A stretch of DNA of 64,000 bases from contig JAYKYS010000004.1 of the NCBI GenBank assembly GCA_036924285.1, forward strand, positions 27,498,001 to 27,562,000, written 5' to 3'. Source of the stretch: Asterella californica (taxonomy: Eukaryota; Streptophyta; Marchantiopsida; Marchantiales; Aytoniaceae). The position numbers were made by a program, and so were the translations under genes. Shown in pieces: positions 45,211-59,560 of this stretch. A model generated the notes under the pieces. That model was not told the DNA's origin. It did not search any database and saw only the letters and a program-made list of their open reading frames with translations. The stretch's first letter is position 1. The number at the start of each line of letters is the position of its first letter.

Positions 45211-48200
45211 TGACAGAACATTTATGTGTATAATAATTACTTTTGCATGTCGATTATGAGTCCCAACTGAAATAACGAGAGATTACACACAGCGCAGCTC
45301 AGATGGTCCTGCCTACACACCTTATCACACAAGATTCAAGCCAAGGGCGTGGAGTTAGTTTTGAGCTGACTTCATTTGCGAATCTTAAAGTATTTATGGT
45401 TTTCCACGATCGTTTTATGAGTATTTACAAGTGATCTCAGCAGAATATCACTGGTGATATAAAGAAACTGCAAATAATAAACTATATTCAAGTTACAAAC
45501 GTATTTTATAAATGTAATCTCGCTCTTAGAAACCAATAGAAATACAGTAACTGTGTCAGTCACCTGTTGGAAAATGTGTTAAATACAATAGTCACAACGA
45601 AGAGTGCATTAGGGGTTTACGTCCGAAGGAGGAGGTGCACATATATATTCTTCTCTTCTATCTAAAGGTGGAAGAAAAAAACAAGTTCAATCTATTATTA
45701 AATTCTTTTGTCAAGAATGGTTAGATAATAAATTAGTGTTTGAATCAACTTATACTAATTTTTAACCAGGACCTCCCAGATGTACTTTTGGAAATGTGCG
45801 TTTGCCTATGGGTCATCTCTAGATCTCTTTGCAACTCAGTTTTAGATTTCACATTAGTCTAGAAATTTTAGATAATATTTATTTATTTCTCATTATCACA
45901 AAGAAACCAAAATTCCCCAATGTTTGTCTAGCATGCATATACCCTTGGCGATACCTTGAAATCCAGTAATCCATTCTTCTAAATGCATTATCGTATACAT
46001 AAGATCAATATAGTCTTGTAAATAACAAAAGTAATTGGTTATTACGGTACTTGGAAGATTGAATGATACATAATTAGTGTGATTGTAAGATTAGGTTCTC
46101 AACCACATCACCAAATGTTACCATGGAAAGTTGTGAAAACAGACATCCATACCGACATACATCGCTCTTTGGGGTTATGATGTGAGTGAAAGTACAGCTT
46201 GAAGTTATCTTCAAATAAATTACATGCAGACAATTCTTTGTAGTTTCTTGATGAAGAGGTATTTTCATATTTTCATATTATTTTTGAAATAATTTAAATA
46301 CTTTATTTTAGATGAAAAGAATACTCTCAAAAAATCACTTTTTGTATATAAACTACCTTACTTTTACTTTTCAACTCATTGAAAAATATAAAAATTAATT
46401 TTAATTATATTAGTAACTAAAAACTTTACCATAAATGATATAAATATTATATTTTTACTAACACCTGTTAAAAAAAAGAATCTGTTAGTGGACCCAGCTC
46501 TAATGTAAAAGTAAAGACAAGGCATTTCTGGTGAGTGGTGGCAATTGCAAAAGGACATGGACACGTCCACTGCAAGCCTGTGTTTCGATCTCCACAACAG
46601 AAGTTTTACGAGGAGCATGTGTTGCATCCGATACAGCAGTTTGACTTCAAATCCTACTAAGGTAGTTAACAGGGGTGCCCAAGTTTAGGAGTGGGAACAT
46701 CACGGGAGTTTTAGATAAAAAACACTTTTTAAAATTAATTAGGGGTTTTAGTTTTAGTTTTAGTTTCGGAATAAAGGAAAATGGGAGTAAGGTTCAAACG
46801 TGTAATTATCAAGTGTCATCCTGTATCCAAAGAGTTCAGAGTAGTCCGATGGAAACGTTTTCAATAATTAGCATAGAGAAATAAAAATATTAAAACGACT
46901 GCACTCAGGTAATAGTGGTAATTTTCATAGAGTTCCTCGATAAGTACCCGATACTTATACTACTCGTGAAGTTACAGGACTGGCAGACCTATTAGGGATC
47001 TCGAACAAAGAGATTTCTCATTGGAATATGTATTAGTTAGTTCACTCGGGAGTTTTGAAAATGTCGTTACTCACAAAGTGATGATCATGTTAGTTGTACA
47101 ATTCGTTTCAAACTAGTTCACTAAAATGATACGAAAGTGTATTTTTTTTATATGTAAAACGACAAGGGAACTGTGAGATACCCGGTAAGTTTTGTATGGT
47201 TCTTACTGTAACCCCCTTGAACCCCCGATGGAGAGAAAATATATACATGCAACATGAACTTCTAGGGAACTTTGTACGCTTGGTGTTGTCGGAGAAAACA
47301 TAAGTGTTAAGCAAAAATTCTAACCAAGTTGACAAGAAATCAAAATTATCTTTAAATGTTAGTCGTACATGGAGATGTGAGAAGATCTCGACATAACGGG
47401 TATTCACATACTTCGAAAAGAGTACAAGTGTGGCAATCTGCTGACTAGAAGAATATATTTAATCAGCAAATTAATTTATTACTTAACTTTTTTTAACAGA
47501 ATATTGGATAATAAATTAAACTCTTGCATAGACAATATGCAAAGATTTAACTATCTTGCACTTCATACAATCATTGAAGATTGTTTTTTTTTCCTGGTTC
47601 AATTGACGCAATTCTGTAAAAAAGTTCTAATGACAATATAGGATATTTGATTGAGAATGTTTCTTCAAGAAGTATGTTTGAGAATAATTTGTTGTATTGA
47701 GTAGACATTATCAGAATAAAAAATGCTTGAATCGTGGTCTGATTCAGTTTGTTCATTATGATAATCTTTCATTTCTTTAATGCTGCTACTTCATCCTCAA
47801 ATTTCTATTTACTTCACCAGGATTGTACTTAAGAATATATAAAATTTTAGCAATAGAATTTGTGATTTATGTTTGTTATGTGTGTCTTCTCTTGTTTCAG
47901 TTGAATCTTTAATTATATTGTTATCATCGTAAAGAAAAGAGACATCCAACAACATGTGCTCTCTGAATTTCTGAGATACATTGGACAAAATATATCTAGC
48001 AGATCATTTTAGATTTTCTCAATCTTTTATTTTTTGAAGTATTAAAATTCACCAGAAATTTTATTAAAGTCATTAAATTTTCTTGTAATCATTATTGGAT
48101 GCCATGCATACTTAACTATGATGGATGACAATGTTATGTTTGTTGAATAATCATCTTCATAAGAGAACTGTTTGGCACTTTTGAGGAGGAAGATCCAGTT

Positions 48201-49182
48201 TGATAGACTACTAGTAATATATGCGAAAGACGAGAAAGAGCGAGAGACGAGATATATTAATATTGTATAGATAACTAATTCAGAAGGAATTTGATATTGT
48301 ATAGATTGCTAAATGGGAAGGAGTAATGGAATATCAACAAGATGCCGTTTGGAATATATAAAAAATTTACTGAAAAATATCTTAAAACGGATAAGGAAGT
48401 CTCGTGTAGTTATACTGGAATGCGAAACTGTACCACACTACGGTATGTGATATCCACTTGCTGTAACCGATAATCCTATTTCAACACACCCTTGCAAATG
48501 AATTAGGTTTAGCAGATTTCTCAGTCCTAAACCACTCCCCAAGGTGGAACCAAGGGGAGTGGATTTTTAGGAATGAGAAGCCACTATCACAATCGTAGTT
48601 TGAACATCGTAAAGGGTGAAGAAAATATAAAGTCGATGATTTTTTGAGAAGATGAAACTGTTCAACTGCATTTCTTGAACATATGTTTAAAGATAGTGGA
48701 TTATACAAAAAACATACAAAGATCGTTAATTTCAGTCTTGATCTATTCAAATATTTTCACTATGGAGAATGGTTTCTCGTACATAAAGACACTCCAAAAT
48801 ACAAAAGAAGAAGAAAGACTTTATATTTTCAAAATCTTTTACTATCACTTATAGCTCTTCGCGTAACAAACATATACAAGAATCAAATGAAAGGATATAA
48901 TTCTGAAATGTCATAACGTGTCAAGGAGTGTAGAATATCCGTAGAGATCGAATGGAAATATTTTTAACGGTTTTCAGTTAATCAGTTTTACAGGCATAGA
49001 ATGCGAACATCCAGTGATGGTAAATATTACGAACCACCTCCAGAGTTACGCATATTTATGACAAAAACCTGTAAATTTCGGGAGTTACGGGAATTCTTTA
49101 TGGCAAAGGTTTGAGTGTCCCTAATGGGGTTTCAAACATATCATTGTAAAAGATAGACGGGGGAGTAAAGACCGCGCTCAAT
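45211..49182. other. AT-rich DNA without a gene
   Basis: Only short frames. Two of the stem-loop motifs built on AATTTATTACYTAAC/GTTAGATAATAAATT lie at 45693-45735 and 47473-47518. A TTTTAG microsatellite-like run occurs near 46745. A diverged copy of the palindrome-ended repeat lies at 48960-49137. Confidence 0.5.
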
Positions 49183-49377
49183 GGATGTGGAGTAGAACCT
49201 ATAAAAGTTTATTTTAATAACTTATGGATCATATCACATACATCGAAAATACTAATGTAATGAACATTAGTGCAGTTTACGGGATGTGGAGTAGAACCTA
49301 TTAAAGTTTATTTTAATAATTTATGGATCATATCACATACCTCGAAATACTAATGTAATGAACATTAGTGCAGTTTG
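49183..49377 (+). repeat. two-copy tandem repeat, 99 bp
   Basis: GGATGTGGAGTAGAACCTAT begins at 49183 and 49282. The copies differ at only a few bases and end AACATTAGTGCAGTTT. A recent simple duplication in AT-rich DNA. Confidence 0.9.
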
Positions 49378-49717
49378 GAAGCTTGGATGCTGCATATTTC
49401 ACCTTCAACATCTTGAGATGAAGAGGCAAATAAAATATGCAGTTGAATTTATTACCAATTTTTTGCTTGCAGAAAGGTTTGGTCTTAATTTAAGTTCAAG
49501 TTAAATAGTTAAGTAGGGCTTTTACTCAAAAATACTAAAATAATACATACTTACACTTACTTAGTTGCTTATAAAAGAAACTATACTTACTTAAAAAATA
49601 TACTTACGTAGAATATATTTATAATTTCTTGCTATGCCTTCCGCATAATGTACTACAGGTTTGGGACTTTTTGCTAAATGACAAAAGCCAAAAATGTGAA
49701 GTAATTTTTCTCCGTCT

Positions 49718-49888
49718 TTCATACATACTGCTATCATAGAATCATTCAAGTGCAAAACCTTTACCAAGGAAATAGAGGGTTCACACGATCTATAGTGTAG
49801 ACGTACAATAGGTGTAGTTTCATATATACTTCTCATCATAGAGTCATTCGAGTGTAAAATCCTTACCAAGGAAATGGAGAGCTCACAC
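49718..49888 (+). repeat. two-copy tandem repeat, about 102 bp
   Basis: ATCATAGARTCATTCRAGTG followed by CCTTACCAAGGAAAT and TCACAC begins at 49733 and 49835. The minus-strand frame 49591-49869 is open across both units, which makes it an effect of the repeat rather than a gene. Confidence 0.75.
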
Positions 49889-52800
49889 TTACAACAGAAG
49901 CTCTAGAAAGAGGTCGGTTTGTATGGACTGAGAGTCCATAAAGTTTTATACAATAGAGCTCAAATCGCTATTATGTTGATAAGATCAAGAAAGTGTCTTC
50001 TTCACGTGGTGGAGTGGGTGATTTAGTGAATACTTTGTGGTGTTGTGGATACATTGTGTTGTGAGCGTGCAAGAGTTCTTGAATTCATAGCAAGGATTGA
50101 ATTTGTTACCTAATCCTTGTAGTGAGAAAGGTTAGATAATAAATTAAAATCTGAATTACTAGGTGTGATATATTCCTGAGTAGCCTATCGGATATGTAGT
50201 TTCGAGACATATTTTCTCATGCTTTTCTTATGGATTATATTTGGATCTTCTCGTATCTCTAGGTCCGGTTATCATTTAATATTCAGAGATAAATTCAATT
50301 ATTCTTGTCCATTTTATACAGAATTTTCTCATAATATTTATATTTTTTCTGATAACATCAAGCGAGCAAAATTTCCCCGAAGTTGATCTTGCATGCATAT
50401 TATGAACCTTATACCCTCACATTTCCTGTGCATCTTTGGGTTCACTATGTTTTTTTGAGGATTACTTTCTCTGTGTGAGCGTGGTCTGATCTGCCATTCC
50501 CAATGTACAAGTATATATTATTTGGATCATTCCAACAGCTACTGGGTTAGAGGCATTTGTGTTATTCCACTGTAATCTAACACATTAAAGTCTATATACA
50601 CGAACAGACAATCTGGATGAAGACAAAATGAAGAATGCACACACGAGATTCTAGTAGTATAAGTCGGATACCCCGGTGTCATATAGTAATAAATTAATAT
50701 GAACATAATTTTATTACCTAACCTTTCTAGAGGGGAGGGTTGAGGATGTTCCCCTCTTTATGCATGTTATCCTCATCATGCATACTTCATCCTAAATAGG
50801 AAGGGGACATGAATAATCTAGACAAGGAGATGAAAAAGAATATTCAATCAAAAAATTAAACAAGTTGTGGGTTAAGAAAAAATGAAAACCGAAAAATATA
50901 AGGAAAATGGTTAAAGAGACGAGTATACTAGAAACGATTAACATCACGATATTAAACTGATATCTATATCGTCATAGCATTTCATAGAATGTTTACACCT
51001 GGCGTTCTTAGATTGCTAAATCTGAGAAGAATTGATGTTACAAGAACCGTTGAACGGATATAACCAGCATGAAGCTACCATCAACCGTGACAACTTCGGG
51101 GTGGCCTCTCCGTGCGTACCCATCTCTATCAATCTTGTTTGGTCTGGTTACACCACTGACCAATGATCCACACCGTGTGTTGCATTTGACTCCATCTCAT
51201 GGTCTTGCACAAACTCATGAAATGGAGTCAAATGCAACGCACAGTAAGAACACAAGTCTATCATGTACAACTACTAATTTCTAAGGATGGACTTTAAGTT
51301 ATTTAAATATTTTTGAATTTATCTTGCTGCATAAAAAGAATAACACTGGATTGTGTGTTGAAGAGACTCTATAGAACTAAGGAAGAATACTTTCAGTTAC
51401 AAAATTCCACAAAGATTAGCGGGAGAGGGACTGAATTCAGATAATGAGAACAACTTGGTTTGAAATTATAGTCTAGTGATAAGTTGATCTTCCCAAACAT
51501 GCAGTGTATGCAGTCTAGCAACAGTCTATCCATTGAAATATAAAATTAAGTTCTTCTCTTAGATTGTAATTCATACCAGCACAGAAGCTAACAGATGTTA
51601 CAATTTCGTTTTGTTGTGTTTGACTTAGCACTTTTACAGTTGAAGTCCAATCTTTGATAAAATTGAAGAAAATCTAACTAGATCCGGTATGAGATAAGAA
51701 TGAAAGAAGTTGACTTGAATGTTTGTGTAACAATGAGATTCGTCTTTATCAATATAGTAGTTAAATAGAGTTCAAAAATTTCTGGTAGCAACTCCAGAAA
51801 TGAATGCACTTGAAATTATTTTGTCAATGATATATATAATTTTTTGTCAAATTCAGATTTACATTTTAGCAAACAGAGTCGGAATGTGTGAGTGTGCTCA
51901 AACAGACATGTTCTTGAGCAATATTGCTTTCGATATCACATGGTCAAAAGTTATTTATCTTTTGGTTGGATATGAAATTGTTACGAGGATGAGTAGTCTA
52001 TCAACAATCAAGAATTGATATCAGGAAATATTTCTTGATATCAATAAAAATCAAAAGATAGATATTTAACACGATAACTATATTTGATATAGTTATCAAA
52101 GTCGATAACTATAACTTGGATGATAATAGAAGTTTGATAACTATAATTTAGATAGTTATAAAGTTCGATATCTTTATCTTGATATCAGTAAATTTTGTTT
52201 GATATCAGAATTTTTTTCTTGATACCAGTTGCTGATTACTGATAGCGTTTCCATTCTCAATTGTTGTTTCAAATAACATGACTTTCTTGAATACAATGTC
52301 TCCTAACTAAACTACAATTTATAAACAAAATGTACTAAACATTCGATGGATCACTCTTCATATTTTTGAGGAAACATCTACATGTAGAGACATAATTAAA
52401 AACCCCTATGTTGTTTATCAAAAAGATTTCAAGTTTTATTTTTCTAAAATTTTCTAGTCAAATACTATCTATTTTAGATATACATATTTTTTAAAATAAA
52501 ATATTTTTTATAAGTTAATATAAATAAAATTCATATTATATCTTATATTAACAATATTAGTACAATCTAATAATTATGTTATGTTTTATACATCTATTAG
52601 AATCTTGTTGAGGGCTTCTAGCTCACTTATAGTAAAAGAGGTCATGTCTTAGAGCTTGAGATAAGCTACATATAGATTTTTAAATCGATTCATTCTAAAT
52701 CAAAATAGAAAAGAATAATGTTAATTTAACTTATCAAAATTAACAATGGAGCTTAACACAAAGAGTTTTTAGAAACTAATGTAATAAATCTAACTATATT

Positions 52801-54434
52801 TTAAAATTTTATGTTGAGAGGATGCATGTTGTAAATGTCATGCCAACAACTTTTTTCTCATAGTTTGACCTAAATTATGAACTTCAAGTAATATAATTAG
52901 TTGAAATATGTTTGCTTAGATAATTTATTATACTTGAACTTAATAGTTTAGATCAAAATTTATATGTTTAAAATATGAGAAAAATTATTATAAAATACCC
53001 TATTTTAGCATCATCAGTTCTTTTAAAATTTTGCAAGAATTTTTTAAGTTATTTTATTTTACTTGTACGTGTTCTCAAAGAAAATAACAATGAACCCTCC
53101 GAGACTAGACTCTTCTTCATTTTCTATAACTGCTTTGGTATTCATATTCGATATCATGTGGTTATGATATGCAAGAGAAGCAAATTGATTCTTTTGATCC
53201 AATGCAAGACATTCTTTTATAACGAACTTGTACCTCTCTACTTAGTTTACGAGAACAAAATTATTATTTTTAGTTAACAAGACAAGACTTAAGACATTCA
53301 AATAGTTTTGCGTTTATTGTTATGATATATGATATGTTATTTATGTTCTTGGATAGATTTTGTTATATTATGTGCATTTTCCATGTTTATAGTCCACTAC
53401 ATCAAAAAATTTTAAAAAAATTGAAGGTATTGGAAATGATACTGAAATAAATGAACTTGAGGAAACATGTCATATGATGTATAACATGATCACAGTTTTG
53501 AACCAAAACCTATGATAGAACTAGTCAAATAGCCATGTTCTTCTCCATCATCTCCAACAAATCTCTTGAAAAGAAGCAACAAGAATCAGAAACAATTTTT
53601 CCATTTGAAACATCAAGTATAAAATAGAAACTTTTGTACTGATAAACAATCTGTAATTTTGTAAAACAAGATGATATATTCAATAATATAATACTAATAA
53701 ATATGAAAACATAAACAAATCTTAACAAAAAGTTCATTTTTACTATTTAACATGATCTAATGTGTTAAAAATATCACTTTGTTTTGAATATATAATAATA
53801 GAACTTCTTTTCTTGATCGATAACTTAGAATATTAGAAACAAAGTGACATATTTAGCTTATTTGATCATATTAAATAATAGAAAAAACTTTTTGTTAAAG
53901 ATTTGTTTATATTTTCAAAATTTACTTAATGTTATACTTTGAATATGTTATCTTGTTTCGTGTATTCTAGATTGTCTATTAAGACAAAAAGTTTATGTTT
54001 CGAATAGAAAAACTATTTTTGGTTGTTTATTTTTTTTCAAAAACTTTTGTTGGTGTCGAGGAGAGTCTTTCTCAGGAAGGTCGAACTTTCTAACTATGAT
54101 TAATTGCGAAGGTATAGATTGAATGAGAAGACAAGAGCCAACTTCGGTTGTCTACAACAACTGAAGTCTTCCACATGTATCAATTTCTGTGTCTGACAAT
54201 CGATCACTATTCAATAAGATTGATTTTCATCCACCAAAAGGTAAATTTATCTCCAAATACAACAATAAATGAAATTAAAACTCCCAGTACTTTATTTCTC
54301 TTCTTGCGACCTTCTCACACTTGGAAATCCTCAAAATTCCGATCCTCTCAATCCTTATCTTCCTCTCGTATGCATAGGCGGCTCTCCTTGATGACAAAAA
54401 ATACAATATCTTTCATCGCGGCACTTTTCTTCTC
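49889..54434. other. AT-rich DNA without a gene
   Basis: No convincing frame. Stem-loop motifs of the AATTTATTACC type lie at 50099-50145 and near 50707. An inverted repeat with arms TTGCATTTGACTCCAT (51180-51195) and its complement (51222-51237) surrounds a 26-base loop. Between 52015 and 52240 GATATC and GATAACTAT words recur many times without a fixed period. Confidence 0.5.
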
Positions 54435-55465
54435 CTAACACTCTAGCTAAGCTAGGTCTTTATAAGTAGACTTGCATACCAACAAAGCAGGTCCCTTGCT
54501 AAGCTAAGCCATTGCTTATTAAAAATTTCCAGACTGTTGATGCCACTTCTGTTATAGTACATGCCATCCAATGTAGACTAAAGTTACAACTATGAAACCA
54601 CCCCAAAGAGCTTACAGTACCTCCATAGCCTCACTAGGTAACTCTTGACCTATAACCGAAGTGACATGCGGAGACTTAGGATCAAAAAGCCCACAATTAA
54701 GAGAGATACCGGTCCTCTGCCCCTAGATATACAAGACATAGCTACATATCCAACACATAGACTCCCAGATCTTGATGCCACTTCTGTTATAGTACATGCC
54801 ATCCGATGTAGATCAAAGTTACAGTTATGAAGTCACCCCATAGGACTTATAGCCCCTCATAGCCGCACCAAGTTACTCCTGATCTATAATCGAAGTGACA
54901 TGCAGAGGCTTAGGCAAGGAAGCCCATGATCAAAAGAGATATCGATCTCCACCCCTAGATATGTAGGGGTGGAGATCGATATCCGGGAGGTCAACATGCC
55001 AGAATAGAGAACACATGCTAGGAGGATTTGATCTTGAGACCTCTTCTTCTTATGTGGGCATCTCTAAATGAGGATGGCCTTTGTTCTCGTTAAACAAATA
55101 ATTAAAACTCATACATAAACCTATAGGAAGTTACTCTTACATTCTTTACTAACATTCTTTATGTCAACTTCTTTGTATAACTCCATTTTTAATGAATGAA
55201 GAGTAGTACTCACTAACACCTACGCACTTGTACCTTCATATAATGGATTCGAGTCACGAGTCAAAATTCTCTCTTTCACATTTTTCATAACTTAAAAACT
55301 ACACTAACTATTGTATAAAATGCTACTTTTCACAATTGAAGCATGAGGTCACTCTCCTCCACAAGCTCCGCGTTCTGGTACTTTCATTATTCTTCAAAGT
55401 GATATTTTAACTCAAGCTAGGAGGCAGTTTGTCTAACTCAACCCTAGCTTAACTCATGCCCAGGT
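54435..55465 (-). mobile_element. 1-kb AAGCTAGG element with Pol III-like module, copy 2
   Basis: In reverse orientation it repeats the series seen at 15105-16128, from GAGTTAAGCTAGGGTTGAG (55455) to ACTTATAAAGACCTAGCTTAG (54440). It lacks part of the later segment but carries two Pol III-type modules head to tail, 54779-55055 and a 5'-truncated 54535-54778. The nearer module has B box GGTCTCAAGATCAAATCC. Two unlinked copies show a dispersed family that moves or spreads without coding capacity. Confidence 0.75.
54938..54983. repeat. perfect 19-bp inverted repeat inside the SINE-like module
   Basis: GATATCGATCTCCACCCCT at 54938-54956 is exactly complementary to 54965-54983 across an eight-base loop. 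At the same place copy 1 (about 15660-15690) has only a partial inverted match, so this hairpin was perfected or extended in this copy. Confidence 0.85.
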
Positions 55466-58400
55466 TGATAACCTCTGATGAAGCTTTTTGTGAAAATGCA
55501 CTCAGGTGTCTTTTGGAGATTTGTTTCACTATATGAGACATCTCGTAGCATGAGAATCGAGAAGAATTGTTTAATTGGTTCTATGATGAGTTCTGGTTCA
55601 AAATTATGATCATGTTGTACATCACACATGTTTTCCTCAAGTTCATTTCCTTATGTCACACTTGCAATATTTTCTACTTTTTGGATGTAGTGATATTTAA
55701 CAGATATATGAACATGGAAAATCCATATAATATCATAATATATCTAAGAACATATTATAATTTATATCATGATAATAAAAACAAAGAAATAATTATTTTG
55801 AGAAAATCATATCATATGTATACGTTATTATGAATAGGAAATATCATATCTTTATAAATTAATTGAACAAAACCAATTAATTTTGAAAAATATATCAGAT
55901 TTTTTTCGTAACTGAATTTCAAAGTAGAGACATAATATTTTCATAAATTAATTCAACAAAACCAATTAATCTTGAAAAATGTATCAGATCTTTTGTAACA
56001 AATTTTCAAAGTGGAGGCCATCCATATAATCATAGACTATTATGAATAAAATTTTTTATTATTTTCAAGATAGATCTTGATGAGTTATAACAGTTTTCAT
56101 CGATGAGTATATTTTTAATAATCATCACTTATTTAGCAAATAGATTATCAAATATCAAACTCTTCATCACACAACAACTTGCTATAAAAATTTTCTTCTT
56201 TTTGTCAATTTTGATTTTCATGATAGTTTATGTTAAAAGTAACAATATTATATTCTTTAACTAAGAAAGAACTCAACAATGAAACAACACGAAACAAGAC
56301 CCTACGCTTGCAATGACATTGCAAGGGTTATGTGTTTGCAAGACCTCACAATCCTAGAAGATGAAATCTGTGAAGGTGAATCTTAAAGTGAAATCCATCT
56401 CACCTCACGAGTCTTAGAAGGTGATATATGTGAAGATGAAATTCTAGAGATGTGGATGAATGTTAAAAAGACGATGAACATTAATATAGTCTTTGAAAAC
56501 CATGATAAGATTATCTTTGAGTACGAAAAAGAGTAGTTTATAATTTTATGTAAGTCACAATGGGCATCTTTCAACATGTTTGCATATACTGGTAGTAACA
56601 TGTTTGCATAAATATATAATTTTGTGAATCTTCGAATCATTTTACGAATAGTGATCCTAAGATTATCTTTGGATGTAGGATAACGTAGAAGTTTGTGAAT
56701 CTTCGGACCGATTCGAGGGTAGTGATCAGTCAAAATTGCAAAAAAGAACATTTTGAGATATTGTGGAGGTTAAAAAGAATAACTTCAAGCTGTGTTATTA
56801 CATATATTTCAAAATTATATATGGAAGTTAAAAAAGAATACATAAATGACATTGTGCTAGTTTTTAGTTGGTGTATGATGTAATATTGTTAGAAAATACA
56901 AAGGAATATATGGTGACATAATTGATGAAAATATCTTCAGTTTGATGTATTCCTATTTAATGGTTTGAATGATGAGCATAGGAAAAAAAGTAGATTAATT
57001 TGTTTAGGCAGATGAGAATATATTAATATGTTATGATTTTTATCAAATGAAAAAAAGTATAAAGAAGAATGAGAGAGATGTTGTGAAGACTATATATATT
57101 TTGGTATCCATAATATATAAAATATGCAAGAAATGTATAAAATGATTTGAATCTTGAGTTAGTCTTGGGAGCAATGATGAATTGTAATTACAAAACAAAA
57201 CATTTGAAATATTATAGATATTAGAATGAACATGTTTATACTATATTGAGAACAGTTGTAGATGTATACATTTAGGAATTTTGTGAAGTCAATAGCTCAT
57301 GACATGATGACGATTCAATTTATATAAGAGAATGTTATTTCAAGAAACGTATGAGGAGAGTACTTTATTTCACAAGTGTTGAAAATCTATTGAATCTGAA
57401 ATATATATGATGAACATCATTTGTGTGACTCGATTGATGAGTATATGAAAAAAAAATATTATATTCGTTTGTTCACGTAAATGAGAACATATTAACATGT
57501 GATGATCTTTTATAGAGAATAAAAATAAGATTATGATCAATTGCAACATGAACATAAAATGTGTTAGTCTAGAAGTTTCATGATCAACAAAAACTTAAAT
57601 TAATTACGAAATAAATTTATAAATGTAACTTATTTGATATACATAATTATTTAATGTCATTTTGTCTTTTTCAAAATTATCATCCACGATTGTTATCTTA
57701 AATTTGTGATATTCATTTTCATCGTATACAACAATAACGACAACGCATATGTCTATTGTCATGAATCGAACATAAAGTAACACATGCACATTCAGAGTAA
57801 CATAAAATGCTAAAATTTGAAAATTAAAATAGAACTCTCAATTTAATTATCTCAAATTTCATTTGAAAATCGATCAAGAAGACTAATATTGCACCTCTTT
57901 TGTGATTAAGAACTTTTCCACTAACTTTTCCACTTGCACTAGTCTACGACCGAAGTATTATTTCATACAATATGTATTTTTGTAGACATTGTTTGAATAT
58001 TTCATATATTGTTATCTTGTGCACCACATGTTATAGTTTTCTCCATTCAATGATTGATCATATCGAATAAAAAATAAAATATGTTTGTTACAAATTGATT
58101 GAATATAATGCTCAAAATATCATTTTATTTGGCATATTTTATGTTGTCTACTTACACTAATAAGTTTTTCTTTAAATTTAGTGTATCATTTTTTTATGGA
58201 GACTTTATAAGAGATGATGAAATAGAATTTGGTTGTTTCAATATTTCTATTGTGGATTTAAATTATGATTATTTTTAATAATGTAATAATAAGTCTTTTT
58301 AAAATTATTTATTTTTGTATTATATTTGGAAATTTTTGTTAATTTCTTTTTTTGAACGTGAGGGAATCTATTGTATATATAAATCTAAAAATGCACATAG

Positions 58401-59560
58401 TATCACATTTAATCATAGATAGATATAATATATACAATCATGAGAATAAAGAAAAAATTATTTCAATTAGATTTCTTAGGTCTTACTTTGTTGACAAAAA
58501 ATAATAGTTTCCATCTCGTACATTGAGTTCAGAGATATAACGTCGCAATGAAAAAAAAATCTTGTTTTGGTTCGATATTATCACTTTTGTTTCACTTGCA
58601 CAACATAATCATTTCATACTGGGTAAGAACATAAAAATAATAATAGAAAAATGATAAAAATGATAATTATGAAAAATTTACATTCAAATTTAAAGTGAAA
58701 TTTGAAGTTCATTATTTCCAATTTCAATCAACTTAAGTTCTGCAACTTAAATCCATTAGTTCTCTTCATATATTCTTTATTTTTGAGTCTATATTCTCAA
58801 TAATCGTTTTGCATCTACTTCAACTTGTTATTCATTATAAATTTTTTGGATTATCATTTCAAATGTTACAAATATAAAGATTACTTTTTTAACCATTTTA
58901 CAGTTCGAGAAAATACAATACTTAAAAAAGAACTCGTTTATATTTTACAATCTAATGATGAATATAAAAATAAAATTAAAAATTTTCATTACCATGCAAT
59001 TTATCCCTTGATATGATTTCTTTGCAGAATACAAAAATATCAAAATAGTTTTTCATTTTGAACATGTTGTTTTGTTGCACTTAATATCTATATCAAAATA
59101 GATTTTGTCCTCGAAGAAGAAAAATAATCTTGTAAAACTGTATGCACACGAAGTTATTATATAAATGATTTTTCTTTTCAAATCGAGAGCTGACGTTCTG
59201 AAAAAAATAAAAATACTCATATTACAAACAATAGTAAAAATATCAAAGTATCTAATCAAATTTTTATATGAATAATCTAATTTAACTTTTTTATTTACAA
59301 ATATATCTTTTGTCTACAATATATTTCAGTGTATTTAGGGTCGTGATATATTTAAATCACGTAATTATGATGATTAAAGATTTAATTTAATATATTTCTT
59401 ATGAAAATTATAGATTAAATTTTTTGAATAGACTATGCACAAACACATAACCAAATAAATTTAATTCGTTTAGAATTTTAAAATTATTATTTTTAATTAA
59501 AACTAAAATAGAGATAAATCTCGACCATTATATTGAACATTTATACTGAAATTTATTCTT
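55466..59560. other. extremely AT-rich DNA without a gene
   Basis: Frames of up to 122 codons (56383-56751, -) have compositions expected of random AT-rich sequence, rich in Ile, Phe, Lys and Tyr. A unit with CATAAATTAATTGAACAAAACC-like words occurs at about 55852 and 55934, a local duplication. No RNA gene was recognised. Confidence 0.5.

Noticed and set aside
46740..46770. TTTTAG run as an interstitial telomere of unusual type
   Set aside because: There are only about four imperfect units, so it is a short microsatellite.
56383..56751. 122-codon minus-strand frame
   Set aside because: The composition is that of random AT-rich DNA and no motif or start context supports it.
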